Made by a program: the position numbers and the translations under genes. DNA of 64,000 nt from Lachnoanaerobaculum orale (GTDB lineage: Bacteria; Bacillota; Clostridia; Lachnospirales; Lachnospiraceae). The stretch is taken from contig NZ_RRCM01000003.1 in NCBI RefSeq assembly GCF_003862485.1, forward strand, positions 1 to 64,000. Reading direction: 5' to 3'. Positions 26,024 to 35,130 of this stretch are shown here, in pieces (position 1 is the stretch's first letter; each line of letters opens with the position of its first letter). The notes under the pieces are model-generated. The model was not told the origin of the DNA. It saw only the letters and a list, made by a program, of their open reading frames with translations, and ran no database searches.

Positions 26024-27805
26024 ATGAAACATCCAAAAATCGGTATCAGACCTACAATTGACGGCAGATGGGGCGGCGTTAGAGAGTCACTTGAAGAACA
26101 GACAATGGGAATGGCAAAAAGAGCGGCTAAACTTATAGAGGACAACCTTAGATATCCTGATGGAGAAAAGGTAGAGGTTGTAATATCACCTACAACTATC
26201 GGTGGCGGTGCAGAGGCTGCTGTTTGTGAAGAGTATTTTGCAAATCAGAACGTAATCGGAACACTTACAGTTACACCTTGCTGGTGCTACGGAACGGAGA
26301 CAATGGACTTAAACCCTAACACAATCAAAGCTGTTTGGGGATTTAACGGAACAGAGAGACCGGGTGCGGTTTATCTTGCAGCTGTTATGGCTGCATATGC
26401 ACAGAGAGGGCTTCCTGCATTCTCAATTTACGGAACGGAAGTTCAGGATAAGGATGAAACAACTATCACAGCAGACGTTGCAAAGAAGATCTTGGACTTT
26501 GCAAGAGGAGCGGTTGCTGTCGGTATCATGAAGAATAAGTCATATGTAAATATCGGTTCAGTATCTATGGGTATTGCAGGCAGTGTGGTAAACGTAGACT
26601 TCTTACAGAAGTATCTCGGAATGAGAACCGAATGGGTAGATATGACAGAGGTTCTTAGAAGAATTACACTTGGTATCTATGATCATGAAGAGTTTGCAAG
26701 AGCTCTTGCATGGGTAAAGGAATACTGCAAAGAGGGTATGGATATCAATGCAGGTAAGGACTTCCCTGAGATAATCAAGAAATCAAGATATATTAAAGAT
26801 GACGAGCAGTGGGAATTCTGCGTAAAGCATGCAATGGTAGTAAGAGATATCCTTGAAGGAAATCCGAAGCTTGCCGAAATGGGATGGCATGAGGAGTCAC
26901 TTGGAAGAAACGGTATTGCAGGCGGATTCCAGGGACAGAGAATGTGGACAGACTGGCTTCCAAACGCAGACTTTACAGAGGCTATTATGGCTTCAGGTTT
27001 CAACTGGAACGGTAAGAAGATGCCGACACCGTTTGCAACAGAGAATGATACATTAAACGGTGTAGCTATGATGTTCGGATGGCTTTCTACAGGAAAGGCG
27101 CCTATCTTCTCAGACGTTAGAACATACTGGTCACCGGATGCGGTAAAGAGAGTCAGCGGTAAAGAACTTAGCGGATATGCTAAGAACGGTATCATCCATC
27201 TTATCAACTCAGGTGCAAGCTGTCTTGACGCAAGTGCGGCAGCTAAGGATGAGAACGGTAACGGAACAATGAAGGAGTGGTGGAACCTTACAGATGAAGA
27301 TGTTAAGGCATGCTGTGAGGCTACAGACTGGTGCAGAGCCGATTATGAGTACTTCAGAGGCGGCGGTTTCTCATCACACTTTAAGACATCAGCAGAGATG
27401 CCTGTTACTATGATAAGAGTAAATATGGTTGAAGGTGTAGGACCTACACTTCAGGTAATAGAAGGACATACATGTGTACTTGATGATGATGTACATAGAA
27501 TCCTTGATGAGAGAACAAGCAAGACTTGGCCGACAACATGGTTCGCTCCTAAGATCGGAGTAGGTGCTGCAGATTCAGTATACAATGTTATGGCTAAGTG
27601 GGGTGCAAACCACGGTGCAACAGTAGAAGGACATGTAGGAGACAGACTTCTTACATTAGCTTCAATGCTTAGAATCCCTGTAGCATTCCACAATATTGAG
27701 GACGAGAGAATATTCAGACCACATTCATTTAACGGATTCGGAACAGCTGATTTAGAGGGACAGGACTACAGAGCATGTGCTTACTACGGTCCGCTTTATA
27801 AGTAA
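26024..27805 (+). CDS. fucI: L-fucose isomerase
   Basis: A 593-residue Mn2+-dependent isomerase converting L-fucose to L-fuculose. It starts MKHPKIGIRPTIDGRWGGVR, a family hallmark. Other conserved segments are TPCWCYGTETMD, GFNGTERPGAVYLAA and ATENDTLNGVAMMFG. The last carries Glu and, as expected, an Asp ~24 residues later in FSDVRTYWSPDAVKR, matching the catalytic metal-binding pair. The length is typical (E. coli FucI 591). AGGAGG precedes ATG 26024. A short hairpin follows before fucA. Confidence 0.95.
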   Translation: MKHPKIGIRPTIDGRWGGVRESLEEQTMGMAKRAAKLIEDNLRYPDGEKVEVVISPTTIGGGAEAAVCEEYFANQNVIGTLTVTPCWCYGTETMDLNPNTIKAVWGFNGTERPGAVYLAAVMAAYAQRGLPAFSIYGTEVQDKDETTITADVAKKILDFARGAVAVGIMKNKSYVNIGSVSMGIAGSVVNVDFLQKYLGMRTEWVDMTEVLRRITLGIYDHEEFARALAWVKEYCKEGMDINAGKDFPEIIKKSRYIKDDEQWEFCVKHAMVVRDILEGNPKLAEMGWHEESLGRNGIAGGFQGQRMWTDWLPNADFTEAIMASGFNWNGKKMPTPFATENDTLNGVAMMFGWLSTGKAPIFSDVRTYWSPDAVKRVSGKELSGYAKNGIIHLINSGASCLDASAAAKDENGNGTMKEWWNLTDEDVKACCEATDWCRADYEYFRGGGFSSHFKTSAEMPVTMIRVNMVEGVGPTLQVIEGHTCVLDDDVHRILDERTSKTWPTTWFAPKIGVGAADSVYNVMAKWGANHGATVEGHVGDRLLTLASMLRIPVAFHNIEDERIFRPHSFNGFGTADLEGQDYRACAYYGPLYK

Positions 27806-27818
27806 AAATTAAATACAG

Positions 27819-27836
27819 GAGGGCAGCATTGCCCTC
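27819..27836 (+). promoter_or_regulatory. Intercistronic hairpin between fucI and fucA
   Basis: GAGGGCA-GCAT-TGCCCTC: a 7-bp stem with a 4-base loop and no T tract. It is probably an mRNA processing or stability element, not a terminator. Confidence 0.5.
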
Positions 27837-27859
27837 TTGATAGTAAAGGGGAAAACATT

Positions 27860-28519
27860 ATGTTGATGGAGAAGGAAAGACTGCTTTTAATAGAGTACGG
27901 AAAGAAATTGGTAAAAGCAGGTCTTACCAAAGGTACAGGCGGTAACTTAAGTATATTTGACAGAAAGAACGGACATGTGGCAATCACTCCTTCAGGAATA
28001 GATTTCTTTGAGATACAGCCTGAGGATATAGTTATTATAGATGTGGACGGCAATGTAATAGAAGGAAACAGAGTGCCGTCATCAGAGTGGGCAATGCATG
28101 TAATGCCTTATAAGTACAGAGATGATATTGACGCTGTTATTCATGCACATACAATGTATGCAACAGTTATGGCATGCTTAAGAGAAGATTTGCCGGCAAC
28201 TCACTATATGATCGCTGTAGCAGGTGAGAATGTAAGAGTGGCAAAATATGCAACATACGGAAGTCCCGAGCTTGCACAGAACGCTTTTGAAGCTATGAAG
28301 GACAGAAAAGCCGTTATTTTGGCAAACCACGGAATACTTGCAGGTGCAAACGATTTGCTTAACGCATTCAATATAATAGAAGAAGTTGAGTACTGTGCCG
28401 AAGTTTATACCAAGGCAAAGGCAATCGGAGAGCCGGTGGTACTGCCTCATGAAGAGATGACTTTGATGGCTGAAAAGTTTAAAACATATGGTCAGAGGGT
28501 AAGCATAAAAGATAAATAG
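27860..28519 (+). CDS. fucA: L-fuculose-1-phosphate aldolase (class II aldolase family)
   Basis: A 219-residue Zn2+ enzyme splitting fuculose 1-phosphate into dihydroxyacetone phosphate and L-lactaldehyde. The motifs are GLTKGTGGNLSIFDR (23-37), SSEWAMH with the acidic residue, the zinc histidines in VIHAHTMYATVMA (~92-94), and the later LANHGIL His (~155). The start is taken as ATG 27860, though ATG 27866 is also possible. It sits between the isomerase and the importer genes. Confidence 0.9.
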   Translation: MLMEKERLLLIEYGKKLVKAGLTKGTGGNLSIFDRKNGHVAITPSGIDFFEIQPEDIVIIDVDGNVIEGNRVPSSEWAMHVMPYKYRDDIDAVIHAHTMYATVMACLREDLPATHYMIAVAGENVRVAKYATYGSPELAQNAFEAMKDRKAVILANHGILAGANDLLNAFNIIEEVEYCAEVYTKAKAIGEPVVLPHEEMTLMAEKFKTYGQRVSIKDK

Positions 28520-28531
28520 GAGGGAGATTTT

Positions 28532-30031
28532 ATGTCAGCATTACTTACAATGAAAAATATAAAGAAATCTTTCTCAGGTGTTGCAGCACTGAAAAATGCC
28601 GAACTTGAACTTAATAAGAGTGAAGTCGTAGCGCTGATGGGTGAAAACGGTGCGGGAAAATCCACTCTTATGAAGATCCTAACCGGAATATATTCAAAAG
28701 ATGAGGGTGTTATAACCTTTGAAGGAAAAGAAGTTGAATATAAGTCGGTATCCGAATCGGAGGAGGCAGGTATTGCGATTGTTCATCAGGAGCTTAATAT
28801 GATGAACGATTTGACGGTAGCACAGAACCTCTTTATCGGTAAGGAAAGAAAAAAGGGCTTCTTTATAGATGATGCAAAGATGGCACAGGATGCCAAGGAG
28901 CTTTTTAGAAAGCTTAATGTAGATATAAATCCTAATGTAAAGATAGGAAATCTGACTGTAGGAAAGCAGCAGATGGTCGAGATTGCAAAGGCTATTTCAA
29001 CAAATGCAAAGGTTATCGTATTTGATGAGCCTACAGCAGCCCTTACAGACTCCGAGATTGAAGAACTTTTCAAGGTTATAAACGATCTTAAGGCTAAGGG
29101 TACGGGAATAATTTATATCTCACACAGAATGGACGAAATCAATGTTATCTCTGACAAGGTTATTGTTATGAGAGACGGTGAGTATGTCGGAACACTTGTT
29201 ACAAAGGAATGTACGAAGGACGATATCATAAAGATGATGGTAGGAAGAACAGTCTTTATGGAGCCTAAGAGCAAGTCAGAGGTTGCACCGGATGCGGAAG
29301 TTGTTTTAAAGTGTGAGAATCTTAACAGGGGAAAGTATGTAAAAGATGTATCATTTGATCTGAAAAAAGGTGAAATACTCGGATTTTCAGGACTTATGGG
29401 TGCAGGAAGAACAGAAGTTGCCAGACTGATATTTGGAGCCGATCCTATGGATTCGGGAAAGATATTTATCCATGGTAAAGAAGTAAGTATCAAATCTACA
29501 AAGGATGCGGTAAACGCAGGTATAGGTTATCTGTCCGAGGACAGAAAGAGATTCGGTCTTCTTGTAGATAAATCTGTAGAAGAGAATACAACAATCGCTT
29601 CACTTGAAAAGTTCACACAGGGTCTTTTCATAGACGGCGGCAAGGAAAAGACCGTCAGTGAAAAGTATGTTCAGGAGCTTAAAACAAAGACACCTAATGT
29701 AAAGCAGATTATAAAGAAGCTTTCAGGCGGTAATCAGCAGAAGGTGGTTATAGCCAAGTGGCTGGTGAAGGATTCGGAGATACTTATATTTGATGAGCCT
29801 ACAAGAGGTATAGATGTAGGCGCAAAGAGTGAAATATATGATTTGATGGAAAGATTGGTCAAGGAAGGCAAGTCCATTATAATGATTTCTTCAGAGTTGT
29901 CTGAGGTGCTCAGAATGAGCGACAGAGTCATTGTAATGTGTGAAGGCAGAATAACAGGATGCCTTGATATATCTGAGGCCAGTCAAGAGGGAATCATGAC
30001 ATGTGCAACAAATAGACAGGGGGCAAAATAA
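28532..30031 (+). CDS. Sugar ABC transporter ATP-binding protein (RbsA/MglA type)
   Basis: A 499-residue double ATPase. The first NBD has MGENGAGKSTLMK (~34-46), LTVGKQQMVEIAKA and FDEPTAALTDSE. The second has GLMGAGRTEVARL (~285) in place of a full Walker A, then LSGGNQQKVVIAKWL and FDEPTRGIDVG. This layout is that of the CUT2 (ribose/galactose) family. With the permease and binding protein downstream it forms a complete importer whose operon context points to L-fucose. The stop overlaps the permease start (TAATG). Confidence 0.92.
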   Translation: MSALLTMKNIKKSFSGVAALKNAELELNKSEVVALMGENGAGKSTLMKILTGIYSKDEGVITFEGKEVEYKSVSESEEAGIAIVHQELNMMNDLTVAQNLFIGKERKKGFFIDDAKMAQDAKELFRKLNVDINPNVKIGNLTVGKQQMVEIAKAISTNAKVIVFDEPTAALTDSEIEELFKVINDLKAKGTGIIYISHRMDEINVISDKVIVMRDGEYVGTLVTKECTKDDIIKMMVGRTVFMEPKSKSEVAPDAEVVLKCENLNRGKYVKDVSFDLKKGEILGFSGLMGAGRTEVARLIFGADPMDSGKIFIHGKEVSIKSTKDAVNAGIGYLSEDRKRFGLLVDKSVEENTTIASLEKFTQGLFIDGGKEKTVSEKYVQELKTKTPNVKQIIKKLSGGNQQKVVIAKWLVKDSEILIFDEPTRGIDVGAKSEIYDLMERLVKEGKSIIMISSELSEVLRMSDRVIVMCEGRITGCLDISEASQEGIMTCATNRQGAK

Positions 30032-31005
30032 TGAACCTAAAAAAGATTTTTTCAAATCAGCAGGCGGTTGTTATCGCTGCACTGGTATTGATATGTATAG
30101 TTTTTTCATTACTGACAAACAAGTTCTTACAACCTACAACATTTACCAATATTTCAAAGTCGGCATACTATGTAGCGTTTATGGCAATCGGAGTTACCTT
30201 TGTTATCGCTACAGGAGGTATTGACCTTTCAATAGGTACGGTTGCCATATGCTCGGCACTTATAGGCGGAACCTTTATGGAAAAGGGAGCACCTATGTTT
30301 GTAGTTATACTTATAATGCTTTTAGTAGGCGGAATATTCGGACTTATAAACGGTATCTTGGTATCACACTTTGAGTTGCCGGCATTTATCGCAACACTGG
30401 GAACTATGATGGTATCAAGAGGTCTCGGATCAATAGTATCACAGACAAAGACAATCTCATTCCCGCAGGGAAACAGCGCAGGTGCTTGGTTCAGAGAGAT
30501 ATTTATGGTAACAAAGGACGGCGGAGTGTTACCTAAGAATTTCCCTACAGGTTTTATACTTTTAGCAGTATGTGCCGTTGTAATGGCAATAGTACTTAAC
30601 AAGACAAGACTTGGAAGATATATACTTTCAATCGGTTCAAACAAGGAAGCTACAAGACTTTCAGGTATAGATGTAAAGAAATATGAGACTTTGGCATATG
30701 TGTTCTCAGGATTGTTCGCAGCACTTGCAGGACTTGCATATGTAGCGGTATTCTCAACAGCACAGCCTAACACAGGTAACGGATTCGAGCTTGATGCTAT
30801 CGCAGGTGTAGTTATCGGCGGTACATCACTTTCAGGCGGTGTAGGTTCAATAGTCGGAACAATTATCGGTGTATTTATTATGACGGTACTTAAAATCGGT
30901 TTCCCGTATATCGGAGTACAGTCACACTATCAGCTCTTCATCACAGGAATCATATTGGTATTCGCTGTGTATATGGATATCTTAAATAGAAAAAGAAAGG
31001 GTTAA
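30031..31005 (+). CDS. Sugar ABC transporter permease (RbsC type)
   Basis: A 324-residue integral membrane protein with about ten hydrophobic segments. The BPD_transp_2 hallmarks are GVTFVIATGGIDLSIGTV (~54-71) and the AIAGVVIGGTSLSGGVGS loop (~255). It is translationally coupled to the ATPase (one-base overlap) and belongs to the putative fucose importer. Confidence 0.92.
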   Translation: MNLKKIFSNQQAVVIAALVLICIVFSLLTNKFLQPTTFTNISKSAYYVAFMAIGVTFVIATGGIDLSIGTVAICSALIGGTFMEKGAPMFVVILIMLLVGGIFGLINGILVSHFELPAFIATLGTMMVSRGLGSIVSQTKTISFPQGNSAGAWFREIFMVTKDGGVLPKNFPTGFILLAVCAVVMAIVLNKTRLGRYILSIGSNKEATRLSGIDVKKYETLAYVFSGLFAALAGLAYVAVFSTAQPNTGNGFELDAIAGVVIGGTSLSGGVGSIVGTIIGVFIMTVLKIGFPYIGVQSHYQLFITGIILVFAVYMDILNRKRKG

Positions 31006-31018
31006 TAAGGAGGAAATT

Positions 31019-32137
31019 ATGAAGAAGAGAATTTTGGCAGTTGCAGTAGCAGGTTTGATGGCAATGTCACTTGCAGCATGTGGAGGTAGTTCAGGTAGCG
31101 GTTCAAGCGAGGCTGATAAGACAACAGCAGCAGCGGCAGACAGCTCACAGGCTGACGCATCAAAGACAGACGGTGCAGGCGGAAAGAAGATCAATGTGAT
31201 TGCAAAAGGATTCCAGCATCAGTTCTGGAAGGCGGTAGAAAAGGGAGCAATGCAGGCAGGTAGTGAATTAGGTGCAGAGGTAACTTTCCAGGGTCCTGAT
31301 AACGAGTCAGCTATTGCACAGCAGATTGAGTATCTTGATGCCGCAATCGCACAAAAGCCGGCAGCTATATGTTTTGCTGCACTTGATACACAGGCAAGTC
31401 TCGGTTCAATCCAGACAGCAATGGATGCAGGTATTCCTATCATCGGTTTTGACTCAGGTGTTCCTGATGCACCGGCAGGAGCTATCAAGGCAAATGCATC
31501 TACAAACAACTTGGAAGCAGGAAAATTGGCAGCCGATGAGACATACAAGCTTATCAAGGATAAGATTGACGGCGCTTCAGGTACTGTAAGAATCGGTGTT
31601 GTTGCTCAGGAGTCAAACTCACAGTCAATCGTTGAGAGAACAAAGGGATTTGTTGAGGAGATGAAGAAGAACATAGGAGAAGATAAGGTTTCTGTAGAGG
31701 GACATGACAGCTTAAAGGCTGAAAAGGCAGGCGCTCCTGTAGTTATTGATGTAGGTATCCCTGCAGAAGTTAAGGATGCAGACGGTGCAGCTGTTGCATC
31801 AGCAATCTTAGAGAAGTCAGACCTTATCGCAATCTATGGTTCAAACGAGTTTGCAGCAAATGCAATCATCACAGCTAACGAAGGTCTTGATAAGATCGGT
31901 GACGGAAAAGTTGTTGCAGTTGGATTTGATGCAGGTAAGAAGCAGCTTCAGGCAATCAAAGACGGTTTATTTGCAGGTAGTGTAACACAGGATCCTGTAC
32001 AGATCGGATATAAGGCAGTTGAGCTTGCAGTTAAGGCAGCAAACGGTGAGAGCGTATCAGACGTTGATACAGGTGCTTTATGGTATACAAAGGATAACAT
32101 GGAAGATCCAAAGATTGCTCCATGTTTATATGAATAA
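31019..32137 (+). CDS. Sugar ABC transporter substrate-binding lipoprotein (RbsB-like)
   Basis: A 372-residue lipoprotein with lipobox LAAC (Cys ~21), a low-complexity Ser/Ala linker (~23-55) and a type I periplasmic-binding fold (Peripla_BP_4, KINVIAKGFQHQFWKAVEKG onward). It is the substrate-recognition part of the importer. AGGAGG precedes ATG 31019. The likely ligand is L-fucose or a fucosyl sugar, by operon context only. Confidence 0.9.
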   Translation: MKKRILAVAVAGLMAMSLAACGGSSGSGSSEADKTTAAAADSSQADASKTDGAGGKKINVIAKGFQHQFWKAVEKGAMQAGSELGAEVTFQGPDNESAIAQQIEYLDAAIAQKPAAICFAALDTQASLGSIQTAMDAGIPIIGFDSGVPDAPAGAIKANASTNNLEAGKLAADETYKLIKDKIDGASGTVRIGVVAQESNSQSIVERTKGFVEEMKKNIGEDKVSVEGHDSLKAEKAGAPVVIDVGIPAEVKDADGAAVASAILEKSDLIAIYGSNEFAANAIITANEGLDKIGDGKVVAVGFDAGKKQLQAIKDGLFAGSVTQDPVQIGYKAVELAVKAANGESVSDVDTGALWYTKDNMEDPKIAPCLYE

Positions 32138-32146
32138 GAGGTAAAT

Positions 32147-32578
32147 ATGTTAAAAGGTATACCCGAGATAATATCACCGGAACTTTTAAAATACCTTTGT
32201 GAAATGGGTCATTCTGACAGATTGGTCATTGCAGACGGCAATTTCCCCACACATAGTGTGGGGAAGGATGCCCATATCATAAGAATGGATGGTCATGGTG
32301 TATGTGAGATATTGGATGCTATATTAAAGCTATTTCCACTTGATACCTATGATCCGCACCCGGTTAGTATTATGGAAAAAGTACCGGGAGATACAGTAGC
32401 GACTCCTATTTGGGATGAGTTCAAAGAAATCGTATCAAAATATGATACAAGACAAGATGCTATCGGAAGCATTGAGAGATTTAAATTTTACGATGAAGCA
32501 AGAAAAGCTTATTTGATTATTGCTACATCAGAGAAGGCACTCTATGGCAATATAATGTTGCAAAAGGGTGTTGTGTAA
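32147..32578 (+). CDS. fucU: L-fucose mutarotase (RbsD/FucU family)
   Basis: A 143-residue mutarotase interconverting sugar anomers. It has the early MGHSD motif (~20-24, catalytic His), ADGNFPTHSVGKDAH (~27-41) and a C-terminal tyrosine-containing segment YGNIMLQKG. The length and order match FucU. The coding DNA contains a 10-bp perfect hairpin at 32243-32265. Confidence 0.9.
   Translation: MLKGIPEIISPELLKYLCEMGHSDRLVIADGNFPTHSVGKDAHIIRMDGHGVCEILDAILKLFPLDTYDPHPVSIMEKVPGDTVATPIWDEFKEIVSKYDTRQDAIGSIERFKFYDEARKAYLIIATSEKALYGNIMLQKGVV
32243..32265 (+). repeat. Perfect hairpin inside fucU
   Basis: TTCCCCACAC-ATA-GTGTGGGGAA: a 10-bp stem with a 3-base loop inside the coding sequence of a conserved motif. 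Its function is unknown. Confidence 0.6.
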
Positions 32579-32617
32579 TTTTGGTCAGTAAGTGACAGAT
32601 TATTAGGGGGATTCATT

Positions 32618-33766
32618 ATGGCTAACAGAATCATATTAAATGAAACATCATATCATGGACAGGGTGCTATTTTAAGCATTACAGAAGAAGCAAAGCTTAG
32701 AGGTTTCAAAAAGGCTTTTGTTTGTTCAGATCCGGATTTGATTAAGTTCAATGTAACAAAAAAGGTTACTGATTTACTTGATAAAGAGGGTCTTGAGTAT
32801 GAGATTTATTCTGATATTAAGGCAAACCCGACAATTGAAAATGTTCAAAGCGGAGTAGAGGCTTTCAAAAAATCAGGTGCAGATTATATAATAGCTATCG
32901 GTGGCGGTTCATCTATGGATACCTCTAAGGCTATCGGAATAATTATTGCAAACCCTGAGTTTGAGGATGTGAGAAGTCTTGAGGGACTTTCACCTACAAA
33001 GAACCCGTGTGTTCCTATTTTTGCAGTACCTACAACAGCAGGTACAGCAGCAGAAGTTACTATAAACTATGTTATCACAGATGTAGAGAAGAAGAGAAAA
33101 TTCGTGTGTGTAGATCCACATGATATTCCTGTAGTAGCATTCGTAGATCCTGATATGATGTCAAGTATGCCTAAAGGACTTACAGCATCAACAGGTATGG
33201 ATGCACTTACACATGCTATCGAAGGATATACTACAAAGGGTGCTAACATTATCACAGATATGTTCAACTTAAAGGCCATCGAGCTTATTGCAAAATCACT
33301 TCGTGGTGCAGTAGAAAACACTGCAGAGGGAAGAGAAGGAATGGCTATCGGACAGTATCTGACCGGAATGGGATTTTCTAACTGTGGACTTGGAATAGTT
33401 CATTCAATGGCACATGGTCTTGGTGCATTGTATGATACACCTCATGGTGTAGCAAACGCTATTATTCTTCCAACAGTTATGGAATACAATGCCGATGCTG
33501 TAGGCGAGAAGTTAAGAGACGTTGCCAAGGCTATGGGCGTTGAGGGCACAGAGAACATGAGTGAAGCCGAGTACAAAAAAGCTGCTGTTGATGCGGTAAA
33601 GAAGCTTTCTGAAGATGTAGGCATTCCGAAGGATTTGAAAGAGATCGTAAAACCTGAGGATGTAGACTTCTTGTCACAGTCAGCCATGGATGATGCCTGC
33701 AGACCGGGCAACCCTAGAGATCCTAAGTTTGAGGAGATCAAGGAATTATTCTTAAGCTTAATGTAA
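32618..33766 (+). CDS. fucO: Lactaldehyde reductase (iron alcohol dehydrogenase family)
   Basis: A 382-residue group III dehydrogenase that reduces L-lactaldehyde to (S)-1,2-propanediol, reoxidising NADH. It has AIGGGSSMDTSKAIGI (~92-107), PTTAGTAAEVT (~138) and the iron ligands in GMDALTHAIEGY, HSMAHGLGALYDTPHG. It closes the fucose operon; a long hairpin follows. The operon shows no propanediol dehydratase or microcompartment genes, so propanediol may be excreted. Confidence 0.92.
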   Translation: MANRIILNETSYHGQGAILSITEEAKLRGFKKAFVCSDPDLIKFNVTKKVTDLLDKEGLEYEIYSDIKANPTIENVQSGVEAFKKSGADYIIAIGGGSSMDTSKAIGIIIANPEFEDVRSLEGLSPTKNPCVPIFAVPTTAGTAAEVTINYVITDVEKKRKFVCVDPHDIPVVAFVDPDMMSSMPKGLTASTGMDALTHAIEGYTTKGANIITDMFNLKAIELIAKSLRGAVENTAEGREGMAIGQYLTGMGFSNCGLGIVHSMAHGLGALYDTPHGVANAIILPTVMEYNADAVGEKLRDVAKAMGVEGTENMSEAEYKKAAVDAVKKLSEDVGIPKDLKEIVKPEDVDFLSQSAMDDACRPGNPRDPKFEEIKELFLSLM

Positions 33767-33794
33767 AATTGATACCTTCTATATTATTTTAATA

Positions 33795-33834
33795 AAAGGG
33801 TGTATACTTACCTTAGGGTGAGTATATGCCCTTT
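33795..33834 (+). terminator. Terminator of the fucose operon
   Basis: An 18-bp stem with three G-U pairs (33795-33812, 33817-33834; starts AAAGGGTGTATACT) and a 4-base loop, followed by TTTGTGCTTT-type sequence. Confidence 0.75.
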
Positions 33835-33892
33835 GTGCTTTACTTACTAAAATGTTATTTACAAATCATGGCAAATAAATGGAGAAAACTAA

Positions 33893-34354
33893 ATGGAAGT
33901 TATAGAAACTCCGTGGAATCGACTGGGTAAATTTATAGAATTGGGATTTGGAATTCCATTTTTTATAGTAGGGTTATTTTGGTTTTTTCAAGATAGAAGT
34001 GTTGCTTTTTTGTACAATGGTGCTCTATGGATTGTGGTTGGTTTAATACTGCTGTTAAAGGCAAAAATTGATAAATGTAAACTTAAAATATTGGAAAAAG
34101 AAGGCTTGTGTTGTGAATGTTTTGTTACCGGAGTCATTCCGATAAATATGATTAGAATCGGCAATTATCTTACAGCCCGAATTAAATATACGTACAACAG
34201 TGAACAGTCTGAAATCAACGATATAAGCGGTTGTTACTTGCTTTCTCCATGGGATAGAGTAGAGAATTTGAGTGCAAGAATTTATATAAAAAAGAATAAT
34301 AATAAACAAAGGATACTTATTTTGTTTAGAAAAAAAGATATTTTTAAAGTATGA
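33893..34354 (+). CDS. Small membrane protein of unknown function
   Basis: A 153-residue protein with two hydrophobic helices (GFGIPFFIVGLFWFF, ALWIVVGLILLLKA) followed by a ~95-residue soluble, strand-rich part (RIGNYLTARIKYTYN). This is similar in build to DUF3592-type proteins, but no match is claimed. It is followed by two tandem zinc-ribbon genes. Confidence 0.6.
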   Translation: MEVIETPWNRLGKFIELGFGIPFFIVGLFWFFQDRSVAFLYNGALWIVVGLILLLKAKIDKCKLKILEKEGLCCECFVTGVIPINMIRIGNYLTARIKYTYNSEQSEINDISGCYLLSPWDRVENLSARIYIKKNNNKQRILILFRKKDIFKV

Positions 34355-34378
34355 AGTATTATTGTGTTAGGAGGTTAT

Positions 34379-34651
34379 ATGGAAAAGTTTAATAAAAGAT
34401 GTCCATACTGTGGAAAGATTATGGAAAGGGGAGAAATTCCCAGAGGTGGAGGGGATTCACCTCATGACATCAAGTGGATTCCTGAACACGAAAAAGGTAA
34501 ATGGTATGAGGAGTTATTATATTTCTTTTCTCAGGAAGATGAAGATAAAGTAATAGAATTGACGAGTAAGTATTATCCCACAATATGGGATGAGAAGAAG
34601 TGCATAGCCTACCTTTGCAGGGAGTGCAAAATAATATTAATTGATATTTAA
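34379..34651 (+). CDS. Small zinc-ribbon protein (DUF6487-like), copy 1
   Basis: A 90-residue protein with CPYCGKIMERGEI near the N-terminus and CRECKIILID at the C-terminus: two CxxC knuckles separated by ~70 residues. ATG 34379 with AGGAGG at 34369-34374 is preferred to GTG 34364, which lies before the ribosome site. Its function is unknown. The next gene is a shorter paralogue with the same two motifs. Confidence 0.7.
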   Translation: MEKFNKRCPYCGKIMERGEIPRGGGDSPHDIKWIPEHEKGKWYEELLYFFSQEDEDKVIELTSKYYPTIWDEKKCIAYLCRECKIILIDI

Positions 34652-34732
34652 CAGTAAGAAGGATTTATATAAGACAACTGACTACCGGTATAATATATAA
34701 TATATTTATCAGATTATTATGAAAGGGGAATT

Positions 34733-34963
34733 ATGGGAAGTTATTATAAGAAATGCCCTTATTGCGGCAGAGCAATGGAAAAGGGGAGTATACCTCCGGG
34801 AAGGTATTCGCTTAAGTGGAAGAGTGATTATGAAAACAGAAGCAGTCTAAACTATATGTTCAACTTTGATAAAAAGGATGTAAAGCTCTCTTCTGTTTGG
34901 GGTGAAATATGTTGCATTGCCTACCTTTGCAGAGTTTGCAGGAAAATAATAATTGATGTATAG
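34733..34963 (+). CDS. Small zinc-ribbon protein (DUF6487-like), copy 2
   Basis: A 76-residue paralogue of the preceding gene. It has CPYCGRAMEKGSIPPG at the start and CRVCRKIIIDV at the end, and a shared IAYLCR segment before the second knuckle. The middle differs. It is a tandem duplication with divergence. ATG 34733 has AAAGGGG upstream. Confidence 0.7.
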   Translation: MGSYYKKCPYCGRAMEKGSIPPGRYSLKWKSDYENRSSLNYMFNFDKKDVKLSSVWGEICCIAYLCRVCRKIIIDV

Positions 34964-35034
34964 GTATTAGACATATTCTCAAAACAAAGATGTAAAAGAT
35001 ATCAAAAACATAATAAATATTAAGATAAAATAAA

Positions 35035-35062
35035 TTGCAAAATTATTTGTATTTGATATAAT
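35035..35062 (+). promoter_or_regulatory. Promoter for the charged-repeat protein gene
   Basis: TTGCAA, a 16-base spacer, TATAAT (35057-35062). The following gene starts 69 bases downstream. Confidence 0.6.
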
Positions 35063-35130
35063 TGACTAAATCAGATTTGATTCGGGTTAACAGTTCAATG
35101 ACAGATTATATATATTGAGGAGGTATCAAA

